Below, piece by piece: positions 36,442-45,112 of a stretch of 64,000 bases of DNA (its first letter is position 1; each line of letters opens with the position of its first letter). The notes under the pieces are model-generated. The model ran no database searches and had not been told where the DNA came from. It saw only the letters and a list, made by a program, of their open reading frames with translations. This DNA comes from Aequorivita sp. (GTDB lineage: Bacteria > Bacteroidota > Bacteroidia > Flavobacteriales > Flavobacteriaceae), in NCBI GenBank assembly GCA_024637015.1, contig JAGXGE010000015.1, positions 186,001 through 250,000 of the forward strand, in the 5' to 3' direction. A program made the position numbers and the translations under genes.

Positions 36442-38304
36442 TTAGTTGAAATTTAGCAAGGATTCGTTCAGTTTTTTTAAAATATTTTCAAGAGCAAATT
36501 TTGTTAATTCTGATGCTTTTTCTTTTTCATGATTTATTTTTTTTATCCATTTTTTGACGAATTGTTTTTCCTGCATAATATCAGGAGAAATTTCCTCATT
36601 ATATCTGTTTTCAATCTCAGTAGCAAAATCAATAATTTCTGAATTTTTTAAATTTATAAATACCTCCCAAAATTCGTCAAAATTAAATAATGAAAATATT
36701 GGTGTATATCGATACTGAGATTGAAGTGGATATGTTTGATTTAAAAACTCCTTAAAATCTGTTTTAAATAAATGAAAAAGGTTTGAAATTTCAGTTTTAA
36801 AATTATCATTTTTTAGCTTTTGATTTAAATTAAAACAATACTCAATTATTTTCTTTACTTCATTAGTGGTCTTTATATAAACACCTAAATTTTCCGTATA
36901 ATTATATTGAGGTATTCCCTTGTCAATTCCTTTTATGAATCTATGACTTAATTTTTCGATGTCAAATCCCAAGACATTATTCATCCTTGTTGCTAAAACA
37001 AATAAATATGGATACCTGCCAAGAGCGAAACTTCCTTTATCAACGAATTTCAACATTCGTAAGGTCAATTCTTTATATTTTTTAAATTCCATGTCAATGA
37101 AATCTCGTTGGGATAATTTTCCAACAATATCTTCTGCTTCCGAAAATTTCTCCTCTTTAATATTGAATTTCGTCTTTAATTCTTTCAAAAGTTCTTTTGG
37201 GAAAAATTGCGATTCACCAATTATAAAATCAAAAATTGATTTAAAAAAATAATTTGAAAATTGATTATCTCCTAAATATTTTGTTTTGTAAATATCAATA
37301 TATGTTTGTTCTTTTTTAACCGAATTAGAAGTGGAATTTTTAGCTAGAATGGCTTCTATTAAAAATCTACTACCACTATACAAATCGGAAATGTCCTTGT
37401 GGCTATGGGAATTAATTTTTCCCATTTTGTATTCCACTGAAATGGGTAAGGCGAAACTTAATACAGTTTTGAAAACAATATCCTTTACAGATAAAAGTAA
37501 TTTTTCTTCCTCTAATTCCTTTACAAGTCCCTTATATATGATTTTAAAATTCTCTAAAAAGAAAACTAAATTTCTAATATTCCCTTTATTGAGTAATATA
37601 ATTTCTAAAATAAAATTTTTGTTCTCTGTCAAATATTCAAAATATTCTAAATCGTGATCATTATTATATTTATTATTGATAATATGGTTAAAGATTGCTT
37701 CTACATCAGTTTTAAAATTCATAGACACTCCAATAACCTTTTCACGCAACATCGAATATGATTGATTATTCGTATTTTTTTCCTCTTTAAATAAAATTTC
37801 TTCGTTAGCAATTATGATAACTTTTGTATTTGAGTTTTCTACTAAGTTATTAATGAAACCGAACAATTCCGTGCTTTTTAAATCTTCGCTCTTTCTGTCA
37901 ATGTCATCAAAACATAACAACAACTTGTTATAGTTTAAAATATCTTTTGGAGAAGTATTTATATTGCTTATATACTCGTCTATATCAATGCCAGAATATA
38001 CTTTAAGCAAACTTTTGCCAATATCTGAGGCTATCTTGATCTTTTTTCCTTTTAGAATAGGGTACAATTCTAAGAAAATCATTTTTTGAATTTCCTCCAC
38101 CGTTTTAATACCAAATAGGGAAATTAAAATAGGCGTAAACTTGGAATCTTTTTCACTTGATACTTCAATTCCCTTGACTATTGGAAATAATTCATGTTTG
38201 AAATAATATGTTTTTCCTATTCCATATTCACCTCTAATTATAACTGCATAGTTGGTTTCTAATTGGAGATATTGAATAATTCGGTCTGTTAAAACTTCAT
38301 TCAT
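36442..38304 (-). CDS. KAP-type P-loop NTPase
   Basis: A 620-aa STAND-like ATPase. Walker A is RGEYGIGKTYYF (residues 24-35) and Walker B is KLLLCFDDIDRKSED (127-141), followed by a sensor-like KVIIIANEEIL. This ordering and the DDIDR box are typical of KAP-family NTPases. Unlike many KAP proteins it has no membrane segments inserted in the P-loop domain. The remaining ~400 residues are helical and charged. It is the last gene of a minus-strand operon: its ATG lies 9 bases after the 1103-aa gene. KAP NTPases recur in anti-phage systems as energy-consuming sensors; here the partner pair is unfamiliar. Confidence 0.82.
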   Translation of the reverse strand: MNEVLTDRIIQYLQLETNYAVIIRGEYGIGKTYYFKHELFPIVKGIEVSSEKDSKFTPILISLFGIKTVEEIQKMIFLELYPILKGKKIKIASDIGKSLLKVYSGIDIDEYISNINTSPKDILNYNKLLLCFDDIDRKSEDLKSTELFGFINNLVENSNTKVIIIANEEILFKEEKNTNNQSYSMLREKVIGVSMNFKTDVEAIFNHIINNKYNNDHDLEYFEYLTENKNFILEIILLNKGNIRNLVFFLENFKIIYKGLVKELEEEKLLLSVKDIVFKTVLSFALPISVEYKMGKINSHSHKDISDLYSGSRFLIEAILAKNSTSNSVKKEQTYIDIYKTKYLGDNQFSNYFFKSIFDFIIGESQFFPKELLKELKTKFNIKEEKFSEAEDIVGKLSQRDFIDMEFKKYKELTLRMLKFVDKGSFALGRYPYLFVLATRMNNVLGFDIEKLSHRFIKGIDKGIPQYNYTENLGVYIKTTNEVKKIIEYCFNLNQKLKNDNFKTEISNLFHLFKTDFKEFLNQTYPLQSQYRYTPIFSLFNFDEFWEVFINLKNSEIIDFATEIENRYNEEISPDIMQEKQFVKKWIKKINHEKEKASELTKFALENILKKLNESLLNFN

Positions 38305-38313
38305 TTGCTTAAT

Positions 38314-41300
38314 TTATTTATTATATTTTTCATATAAATCCCTTAAAAAGTACTGTCCATTCTTTGCAAACTCATTACAAATTTTATTAGATTTTTCAGA
38401 TAATAATAAATCATTCTGTAAATAAAGAAATTCTACAAATTCAAGTATCTCTTTTTGCATTATGGATGCATAATAAAAATCTTTAAAAAATGAATCAATA
38501 AATATTTCACAAGCATAAATGCAATTTTGTCTTACGTTCCCAATTATTTTTAGTCGATTAAGATTTTTAATTAGTTCGTCCAGATCCCTTCCATGACGTG
38601 CGTACGAAGAACTTTTAAGGATTAATTGAGTTGATTCTTCATTAAGTTGATCTATATATTTTATAAGATAAATTAAGGAAGGAAAGTCTTTGGATTCTAT
38701 TCCTTCCATCGTATCCAGTAATTTTAAAATGTATCGCCATAATTTTAAAATTTTATCTTTAAATTTTATTTTCTCCTCAGTAATAAGTCCATCTCTATAA
38801 CTAGAAAACTTGAACGAAAGAGAATGTACAATACTCTTAATACTATTAATCTCTTTTTTGTTGAGCAAAAGGGTTAATAATTCACCCTCATTTAAGTTTT
38901 CATAATTATAAATATAAAAGATAAGAATATGTGTTTCTAAAGGAGTATTACCCATACTTGAATCGACGATTTGCCAATTAGAAAGAATATGCTTTTTATA
39001 AATGTCCTTTAAAGTATTATATTCAAAAATAGAAGTAGGGTAATTTAATAAATGCCCTCCAAAAAAGGACATGATAGATTGATCGTTTTTTTGAGGTATT
39101 GATTTTAATTGCTTTTTTGTCCATTCAAAATCTAGGAAGTAAAAGTTGTTTATGTGCCAACCCAAAAGAACTAAAACCTCTTGAATATTATTGTTTATTA
39201 GTTTATCAAAAGCACTCTTTTCTTCTAAAGACCAAATTGGAGTTTTATCTTCCAATAATTGTTTTTTTAACCTCCCTTTTCTTAAAGAGTAATCAAGTAA
39301 ACATCCTATAATTACTCCTGTTCTCGAGTTTACAACTTGCATTGCTGAACCTAATTTGCCAACGTGTTTGTCATCTAACTTATTAGATATGTATTTTTCT
39401 AATAATAAAAATATATTTTTCTCAGCCATAGGTAAAAATTCTTCGGGAAATGCTATATCATCATTTCTCATTCCTTGGCTCATTAACCTACAAAAACTAA
39501 TTATTGTAGATGAGTAATCATAATCATATGGATCGTTTTTAAACTGTAACTTATCTGTAGAAAATTCGCTTTGGGATATATATTGGTAAATGAAATCTAA
39601 AGTATTTTTCCAATCAATTAGAATACCTGTTTTATGTGCATCTGATAGAGAATAAAATATTGTTGAAATATGTTTATAAGGTACTTTTAAAAATTGTAAA
39701 TGATTTAAATAAAAAATTTCAGGTTTTTCTTTAATAACGATACCTAAATTATCTGCCAATCCGTCAACGCTTGGATTTCTGAAACTCCTTTCGGGGTCAA
39801 ACTCCTTTAAATAACTTATTAACTCGTCTATTGGAAGACTCTTAATTTTTTTTGAACTAATTGGAGACGTACTTCCAAAAATGATACCTGACTCAATCTT
39901 GGGTCTAACTTGTTTTTTTGTTAGTTTTAATTTCTTTGATAATTGATTATAGGGCTTTTTAAAAAAGATATTTTCACTCAAAGCCGAATACCATAGTAGT
40001 CTAAAATTATCAAAATATTCTTTCTTATTATAATAATGTTCATCTTGCGATCCACGCTCTATAATATCTTTAAAAATCATAGCCTCGTCTTCATTTAATT
40101 TTTCTGCAATCTCTTCTATCAGGAAGTATAGGTCATCACCCCAATAATTGCTCGAAAATAATTTTCGCTCATCTTCATTTTCAATTAATTGAAAAAATAT
40201 TTCCTTAGTATTCTCCCAAGTTTTAGCGAATAGAAATAAGGATAGCTTTATAAAATGCCTGTGAGAATATTTTTGACTTAAAAAACTATGAATTACTTCT
40301 TGAATCCTTTCAGGTGATTCATCAGAAATTTTTACACATACATTTTTCAAAAATGTCGTGTATATACTTTTGACAGAATATGAGTGACTTTGAAGTTCGT
40401 TTGGGTAGAATATACTATTGATTATTCCATCAAATTCGGATTTAAGAGAAATCAATAATTTGTTGGCAATATGGAATATAACCTCATTTGAACAATAATT
40501 GGCAATTCCAGAATAAAAAGTATCGTTTTCGCACGCTTCTCTTAATCTATACGCCCGAATTATTGGATAGTGATTTCCTGTTTCATAAGTTGAAGTATCT
40601 CGAAATCTTTGGTCATTTGATACTTCAAAGACTAATTTTATTATCTTTTCTATTCGGGACTTATTATGCTTGGAAACTTCTTCATTTTCAAAATAAGTAT
40701 TAATAAAATTGAAAATTTCATTACTGGTAAGAACATTTTGAGGTTCAATTGTAAAATAAATAGGAAGCTGATTAATAATAATATCATTTACATATTTCTT
40801 TGGTAGATTGGTTAGAATTACCAAAAGAGTATACCAAATTCGATAATTTTTTATCGGCTGAATATTAATAGAATAAGTGCCTATATCTTCAACAATTTCA
40901 ACTAATAGTATGCTTAATCCTTCTTCAATTTTTCCTTTATTAATTTCTATGGCTAAGAACTCTAAGTACTCAGATTGATTCCAATAAGATTCATCTTTAA
41001 TTGTTTCTGGCGAAAAAAAGCCGTTTTCATATAGTGCTATAAACCAAGAATCTTTAATTAGATTTTTAAAAAAGTAATGCTCCTTTTGATTGTCTAAAAG
41101 AATATTCTTTAAAGTAAAAAGAATTTCTTCTGAAGGATTTTCATATTTTATTATTCTTTCTAATTGTTTAATTTGCTTTATAAAGTCCCCTAACAGTTTT
41201 AAAAGAATATCTTCATATCTTGACCATAGACTCGATATTTCTTCTGCATTTCTGGAAGTTTTGTATCCACCTCTCCTATGTGTATATTCAACAAACTTAG

Positions 41301-41625
41301 TCGCTACATCTATATATTCTCTTGCGAATGGTTCATCAACAGGTAAGTCCAATGCAGTCAAAATGGAGGCAATATGTCCTTTCCTCTTTTTTAAGTCGGA
41401 GTCTAATGACAGTGTTTTTTCAAGTTTCTTTTTTTCATCATCTGGGGCTAAAAAGTCTCGAAGACTTCCGTCAATTTCTCTTGCTGAATGAGCAATCATA
41501 TAAGACCTTGATGGGATAGATTCAGTCTCAATAAGCATTAACCCACTTTTATAAAAACCTGAGAGCTCCTCGCCAATATTTTTAAGTCCCTGATAAATTG
41601 CCTTTTGCTTTGCTAACATCTCCAT
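38314..41625 (-). CDS. Large helical protein of unknown function, 1103 aa
   Basis: Not assigned. The N-terminal ~160 residues carry a recognisable conserved-looking block: PSRSYMIAHSAREIDGSLRDFL, GHIASILTALDLPVDEPFAREYIDVATKFVEYTHRRGGYKTSRNAEEISSLWSRYEDILLKLL. The rest is a long run of helices rich in Lys, Glu, Leu and Phe, with no P-loop, membrane span or nuclease motif seen. It could be a scaffold or sensor of HEAT/TPR-like helical repeats. It lies 18 bases after the 4-TM gene and 9 bases before the KAP NTPase, which argues for one three-component complex. The His-Arg-Arg in the N-terminal block is the only feature hinting at an active site. Confidence 0.75.
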   Translation of the reverse strand: MEMLAKQKAIYQGLKNIGEELSGFYKSGLMLIETESIPSRSYMIAHSAREIDGSLRDFLAPDDEKKKLEKTLSLDSDLKKRKGHIASILTALDLPVDEPFAREYIDVATKFVEYTHRRGGYKTSRNAEEISSLWSRYEDILLKLLGDFIKQIKQLERIIKYENPSEEILFTLKNILLDNQKEHYFFKNLIKDSWFIALYENGFFSPETIKDESYWNQSEYLEFLAIEINKGKIEEGLSILLVEIVEDIGTYSINIQPIKNYRIWYTLLVILTNLPKKYVNDIIINQLPIYFTIEPQNVLTSNEIFNFINTYFENEEVSKHNKSRIEKIIKLVFEVSNDQRFRDTSTYETGNHYPIIRAYRLREACENDTFYSGIANYCSNEVIFHIANKLLISLKSEFDGIINSIFYPNELQSHSYSVKSIYTTFLKNVCVKISDESPERIQEVIHSFLSQKYSHRHFIKLSLFLFAKTWENTKEIFFQLIENEDERKLFSSNYWGDDLYFLIEEIAEKLNEDEAMIFKDIIERGSQDEHYYNKKEYFDNFRLLWYSALSENIFFKKPYNQLSKKLKLTKKQVRPKIESGIIFGSTSPISSKKIKSLPIDELISYLKEFDPERSFRNPSVDGLADNLGIVIKEKPEIFYLNHLQFLKVPYKHISTIFYSLSDAHKTGILIDWKNTLDFIYQYISQSEFSTDKLQFKNDPYDYDYSSTIISFCRLMSQGMRNDDIAFPEEFLPMAEKNIFLLLEKYISNKLDDKHVGKLGSAMQVVNSRTGVIIGCLLDYSLRKGRLKKQLLEDKTPIWSLEEKSAFDKLINNNIQEVLVLLGWHINNFYFLDFEWTKKQLKSIPQKNDQSIMSFFGGHLLNYPTSIFEYNTLKDIYKKHILSNWQIVDSSMGNTPLETHILIFYIYNYENLNEGELLTLLLNKKEINSIKSIVHSLSFKFSSYRDGLITEEKIKFKDKILKLWRYILKLLDTMEGIESKDFPSLIYLIKYIDQLNEESTQLILKSSSYARHGRDLDELIKNLNRLKIIGNVRQNCIYACEIFIDSFFKDFYYASIMQKEILEFVEFLYLQNDLLLSEKSNKICNEFAKNGQYFLRDLYEKYNK

Positions 41626-41643
41626 ACCCTTTCTTTTGTCAAT

Positions 41644-42729
41644 TTAATCTACCCAAATTAATTCCCTTTTCACTAAAGAATAAAGATTTACAACAAAGAA
41701 GAATAGAATCCCAAAATTTAATGAGATTAAAATTTCCGCTACAATAAGTCTTGTTTCAGGGTTAGTTAAACCAAAATATGCATAAAAAGGTAATAATAGA
41801 CCAAATACAGTGCTACACAGAAACATAATAAATATTAATTTTGTTGTTCCTGATAAACCAAACTTTAAATCTTTTTGAATGTCGTATAATTCAGTTAAAT
41901 AATACTCTTGCATATCATTACATAACTCAGCCATTAACTCATTGTTCAATTCTCGCCCAAGAAACTTTTTGTCTATACGTCCAATAGCACTTAGTATTTC
42001 CCCTTTAATTCTTCTACCTAAACTATAATATTTAATTAAAGAATAGTTTTTGTCAAAGAAATACCACATAGTACTGAAATATTGAATCTCCATTGCTCTT
42101 TGAACAAATTTTGAAGTGTAAATTCCTTTTCTTTGATAATCTCCATATAATTCGCTATTAGGAATGATTTGATCGCTTTTACGGTCTTTAACCAAGCTGG
42201 ACATTGCCAAATACATTCCCGACATTCCTTCTTTAAAATTTTTATGTTCGTATAACTCATCAATCAATTTTTCATCGACAGGCTTATAATCACTAAATGA
42301 CATTAATTTGTAATCGTAGTAGTCTATGTGCTTAAACCTTCCGTAATCAAACAAATTTTTAGTAGCATCTTCATCTTCCCAAATTCCCCAACGATTTGTT
42401 AGCTTTAAACAGACCCTTCTAAAATCTGTTATTTTTTGTGAAAAATGAGTTGCTTCGTCGTATAATTCTTTCTTTACAGTCCATATTTGAGATAACCTAT
42501 TAAAAAAGAAAGTGATTAGAATCGCAGAAAATAATCCATTTATTGTGAGAATGATTTCGAGACCATTATCAGGTTGAAAATTATTTGAATAGAAATGTAA
42601 TTTTGCAAACATTATTAGTACAAGTTCAAGGGAGATTAGAAATAATAATATCATAACCCAATCCCATTGAAGAATTTTCCGCCACAAAATTTTCGCTTTA
42701 TGGGATATTTTTTTTCGAGAAAATTCCAT
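41644..42729 (-). CDS. Four-span membrane protein, operon gene 1
   Basis: A 361-aa integral membrane protein, not assigned to a family. Two N-terminal spans (WVMILLFLISLELVLIMFAKL, LEIILTINGLFSAILITFFFN) and two C-terminal spans (IFIMFLCSTVFGLLLPFYAYF, VAEILISLNFGILFFFVVNLY) flank a ~220-residue charged cytoplasmic domain. It is first in the minus-strand operon with the helical protein and KAP NTPase. In defence operons such a protein is often the membrane-acting effector or anchor (inference). It is divergent from the AbiGi-like gene, with 58 bases between the starts. Confidence 0.8.
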   Translation of the reverse strand: MEFSRKKISHKAKILWRKILQWDWVMILLFLISLELVLIMFAKLHFYSNNFQPDNGLEIILTINGLFSAILITFFFNRLSQIWTVKKELYDEATHFSQKITDFRRVCLKLTNRWGIWEDEDATKNLFDYGRFKHIDYYDYKLMSFSDYKPVDEKLIDELYEHKNFKEGMSGMYLAMSSLVKDRKSDQIIPNSELYGDYQRKGIYTSKFVQRAMEIQYFSTMWYFFDKNYSLIKYYSLGRRIKGEILSAIGRIDKKFLGRELNNELMAELCNDMQEYYLTELYDIQKDLKFGLSGTTKLIFIMFLCSTVFGLLLPFYAYFGLTNPETRLIVAEILISLNFGILFFFVVNLYSLVKRELIWVD

Positions 42730-42787
42730 CTTGAATAAGTTTATTAATTTAGTGCTAAGTTAGCAAGCATTTTAAGAAAAAAACGAG

Positions 42788-43642
42788 TTGAAAGAAATAA
42801 ATCAAATAATACATTTAACCGAATCAATAGATATTTTGAAGTCTATTATCAAAAACGGATTTTACACATCTTATGCAAAAGAAACTTTCAATGGGAAAAA
42901 TATTTTGATTCCTATGATAAGCTTCTCAAATATTCTTTTTCGTGATATTGGAAAGAATGAGGTTGTCGATTATGGTAAATACGGAATTGTATTTGACAGA
43001 GACACAATCATTAAAAAATTTGATTTAAACCCAGTTTTTTATGTGAAAAATGAAAGTGATTTAGAAACAACTTTTAAAACAAATTTTGAAAATTCAATAA
43101 TACCACAGACCTTAAAAGTCGCTAAAGATTTTTATACTGATTGTAATTGTGAAAAATTTACTGACCATATCAACATCAATCCAATAAGTAACGAAGTTAA
43201 GGACTTGTTGAATACATTAGATAAAAACGTGAATGACGACTTTATAAATTCATTAAAAACAATTTTTGAAAATTACTTTGTTAATTCACTCAAACAAATG
43301 TTGGTTTTAAAACCATATACTGTTGAGAACAAATCTAGTGAAACTAAAATAGCTTACAACGAACGTGAATGGAGAAAAAGTTATTTTGAATTGAACTTTA
43401 TTTCTGAGTTTACACCAAAAGGGGAAATAAATAAGGAATTCCAAAAGTGGATAAATACGTCTAAACCACACTACACAGAAAAATACGTACAGAAATTTGA
43501 TCTAAGTGACGTAAAATTAATATATGTTGAAAATGAAAACGAAGTAAAAGACCTAAATAATTTTATAAAATTAAATTTCTTAAATCAGTCAATTCATATC
43601 AAAACATTGTCTGAATGTATAGAAATTGAAAATGCAATCTAA
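42788..43642 (+). CDS. AbiGi-like putative abortive-infection protein
   Basis: A 284-aa protein starting at TTG (42788). The opening HLTESIDILKSIIKNGFYTSYAKETF...ILIPMISFSNILFRDIG...YGKYGIVFDRDTIIKKFDLNPVFYVKNESDLE matches the pattern of the AbiGi family (putative abortive phage resistance, antitoxin side). No AbiGii-like partner lies next to it, so either it acts alone or it belongs with the divergent KAP operon. The C-terminus, KTLSECIEIENAI, is complete. Confidence in the family is moderate and based on memory of the pattern. Confidence 0.65.
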   Translation: MKEINQIIHLTESIDILKSIIKNGFYTSYAKETFNGKNILIPMISFSNILFRDIGKNEVVDYGKYGIVFDRDTIIKKFDLNPVFYVKNESDLETTFKTNFENSIIPQTLKVAKDFYTDCNCEKFTDHININPISNEVKDLLNTLDKNVNDDFINSLKTIFENYFVNSLKQMLVLKPYTVENKSSETKIAYNEREWRKSYFELNFISEFTPKGEINKEFQKWINTSKPHYTEKYVQKFDLSDVKLIYVENENEVKDLNNFIKLNFLNQSIHIKTLSECIEIENAI

Positions 43643-43881
43643 CAGTTTGTAAAGGAAATAGCTGGTTCTTTTCTAAATGACAGGTCTATACTTTTATAAA
43701 GGTCAATGCTAAACCAAAAGAGAAACGCTTGACAATGCACTGCTTCTAATACACTCATTCAGAAAAAGTTCAAATTGTTTTAATTTTTCTATTTTCATTA
43801 ATGAAGATTATCGGTAAAAATATTAGAGTAGAAAGGCGTTGGAATTGATTAATAATACAATAGCCGTACAATATTAAAAAT

Positions 43882-43926
43882 ACAAAAACCTCAACATCTT
43901 GATTAAAAGATAGTTGAGGTTTTTTG
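43882..43926 (-). terminator. Terminator-type stem downstream of tRNA fragment
   Basis: AACCTCAACTATCTT and AAGATGTTGAGGTT arms (minus-strand sense) with a short loop, flanked by T-runs on both strands. It directly follows the tRNA 3' fragment and is the usual transcription stop of a tRNA gene. Confidence 0.8.
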
Positions 43927-43955
43927 TGGCGGAGAAAGAGGGATTTGAACCTTCT
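43927..43955 (-). tRNA. 3' fragment of a tRNA gene (probable attachment-site scar)
   Basis: On the minus strand the sequence reads AAGGTTCAAATCCCTCTTTCTCCGCCA: T-arm, acceptor 3' strand, discriminator and CCA, most like tRNA-Ser. Beyond the T-arm towards 44 kb there is no variable arm, anticodon arm or 5' acceptor strand, so the gene is partial. Integrases of island-type elements target exactly this 3' end and leave such a copy. No integrase gene is in the window. Confidence 0.75.
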
Positions 43956-44104
43956 AGTGTATGAAATTAACAATGGTTTATGCTAATGTACTTCTGATTA
44001 AGCATCTCTTTAAATGGACACATGATTATTTTTTAAATCTATAGTTCTTTAAGGGTCAATTTATTATATTTGAATATTCTCCCCAGTTTTTTAAAATATG
44101 TGCA

Positions 44105-44329
44105 ATGAAAAAAAGTAAAAATTTATTTCTCGGGGGATTGGTATTTCTATTTCTTACCTCATTTTCTTACGATGTTCCAGAGGTTTATATCTGCAAAGGC
44201 CCTCAAAGCAAAAAATACCATTATAAAAAGGATTGTAGAGGTTTATCGAGCTGTTCTACAGATACCTATTCGGTAACGTTAAGCGAGTCTAAAAAACTAG
44301 GGAGAACCCTTTGTGGTTGGGAAAAATAA
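44105..44329 (+). CDS. Small secreted Cys-containing protein, 74 aa
   Basis: A signal peptide (LFLGGLVFLFLTSFSYD) is followed by a compact ~50-residue domain: VYICKGPQSKKYHYKKDCRGLSSCSTDTYSVTLSESKKLGRTLCGWEK. The four Cys plus YH--K-DCRGL form a pattern seen in small periplasmic or extracellular proteins of Bacteroidota, possibly metal-binding or disulfide-bonded. The residues fit Y-x-C(x)n-H(x)n-C-R-G-L-x-x-C. Function unknown. A 37-aa membrane peptide follows 26 bases after its stop. Confidence 0.7.
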   Translation: MKKSKNLFLGGLVFLFLTSFSYDVPEVYICKGPQSKKYHYKKDCRGLSSCSTDTYSVTLSESKKLGRTLCGWEK

Positions 44330-44355
44330 AGTGAAAAGATTTAAATTGGTAAAAG

Positions 44356-44469
44356 GTGGATAACTACGAAAAATTCTATCGAGAACAATTTAAATTCTCA
44401 CTATTGATGGTTGCAATAGCAGCAATTGTAATTTTCTTTTTATGGCTTTTTGGGATTATTGAAATGTAA
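44356..44469 (+). CDS. 37-aa single-span membrane peptide
   Basis: Not in the ORF track. GTG start, then DNYEKFYREQFKFSLLMVAI and a hydrophobic run AAIVIFFLWLFGIIEM to the stop. One clear membrane span with a charged N-terminal tail. It follows the 74-aa gene on the same strand and may be co-transcribed. The start codon choice (GTG) is uncertain, but the span makes coding likely. Confidence 0.5.
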   Translation: MDNYEKFYREQFKFSLLMVAIAAIVIFFLWLFGIIEM

Positions 44470-44489
44470 AATAAAGCTTAAGAGAAGTA

Positions 44490-44741
44490 TCAATCCATCT
44501 TACCATATTTTCCTATTTCAAAATTAAAATCACATAATTGCTTAGGATGGACATTTAGAGCCTGTGCGAATTTTAAAAAGGTGCTTATTGTCATATTAAT
44601 TTTTCCTTGCTCATACCGACTTATCTCAGAGTTCTCAATTCCCGTCAGGAAACTAATGTCGTTCTGTGTTTGGTTATTTTCATCTCGGAATTCTATAATC
44701 TTACTTCCAATTCCCTTCAAAAAATCGCTATTGATATTCAT
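44490..44741 (-). CDS. XRE-family helix-turn-helix regulator, 83 aa
   Basis: A small DNA-binding protein. Residues about 12-70 form an HTH_3 domain: GSKIIEFRDENNQTQNDISFLTGIENSEISRYEQGKINMTISTFLKFAQALNVHPKQLCDF. It has no fused output domain. An 18-bp perfect palindrome lies 48 bases upstream of its ATG and is a likely autoregulatory operator. It is convergent with the small membrane peptide gene. It may control the transcript leaving rightward from the promoter-like TAAATTTG at 44842. Confidence 0.85.
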   Translation of the reverse strand: MNINSDFLKGIGSKIIEFRDENNQTQNDISFLTGIENSEISRYEQGKINMTISTFLKFAQALNVHPKQLCDFNFEIGKYGKMD

Positions 44742-44788
44742 AATAAATTTTGTTTCAAAGCAATTTCTTTTTATTCCTATAAAATTTT

Positions 44789-44806
44789 ATTGGGATATAT
44801 CCCAAT
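44789..44806. promoter_or_regulatory. 18-bp perfect palindrome, putative XRE operator
   Basis: ATTGGGATATATCCCAAT equals its own reverse complement. It sits between the XRE start codon (44741, leftward) and a TAAATTTG -7-type element (44842-44849, rightward). Confidence 0.65.
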
Positions 44807-44841
44807 TTTTAAAAATTATTATTATATTTGTTTTAATAACA

Positions 44842-44849
44842 TAAATTTG
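44842..44849 (+). promoter_or_regulatory. Bacteroidota -7 box TAAATTTG
   Basis: Exact match to the TAnnTTTG -7 consensus of the primary sigma factor of this phylum. No clean TTTG is found 19 bases upstream. It would start a transcript towards the structured element at 44.92 kb. Confidence 0.4.
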
Positions 44850-44920
44850 CGATTCTTCTATAGCAATAATTAGAAGCATTCGCTTTGAATCTCGCTTTTG
44901 AAAACTGGTAATTTTTAAAT

Positions 44921-45035
44921 GGGAACGAGATGATAAGTAAGATGCTCACGTCTATATCGGCGTGGGCTCACTTATTGTTCCCAAGGTATACCAGTACCTC
45001 AAAGGCAGTAAGCTGAGTTCCGCGCCTTTTTGTAT
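44921..45035 (+). ncRNA. Candidate structured RNA
   Basis: TGGGAAC...ATAAGT...CTCACGTC-TATATC-GGCGTGGG...ACTTAT...GTTCCCA (44921-44985) folds as one long stem with three paired blocks and a small loop. It is followed by AGGTA-taccag-TACCT and by AAAGGC...GCGCCTTTTT, a terminator-like end. No ORF covers it. A promoter-like box lies about 75 bases upstream. It may correspond to a described flavobacterial RNA motif such as Flavo-1; this was not checked. Confidence 0.5.
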
Positions 45036-45112
45036 TTGGCTTGGTCGTGTTTTCTTCCCTCAACTTTCTTTCAAGGCAACTGTTTCTTCCACCAAGAAGC
45101 TTCGCATTTGTA

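Noticed and set aside
43770-43973. 67-aa minus-strand ORF
   Set aside because: Runs through the tRNA fragment and its terminator.
44581-44873. Two overlapping hydrophobic ORFs
   Set aside because: Antisense to the XRE gene and its operator; hydrophobicity comes from AT-rich sequence.
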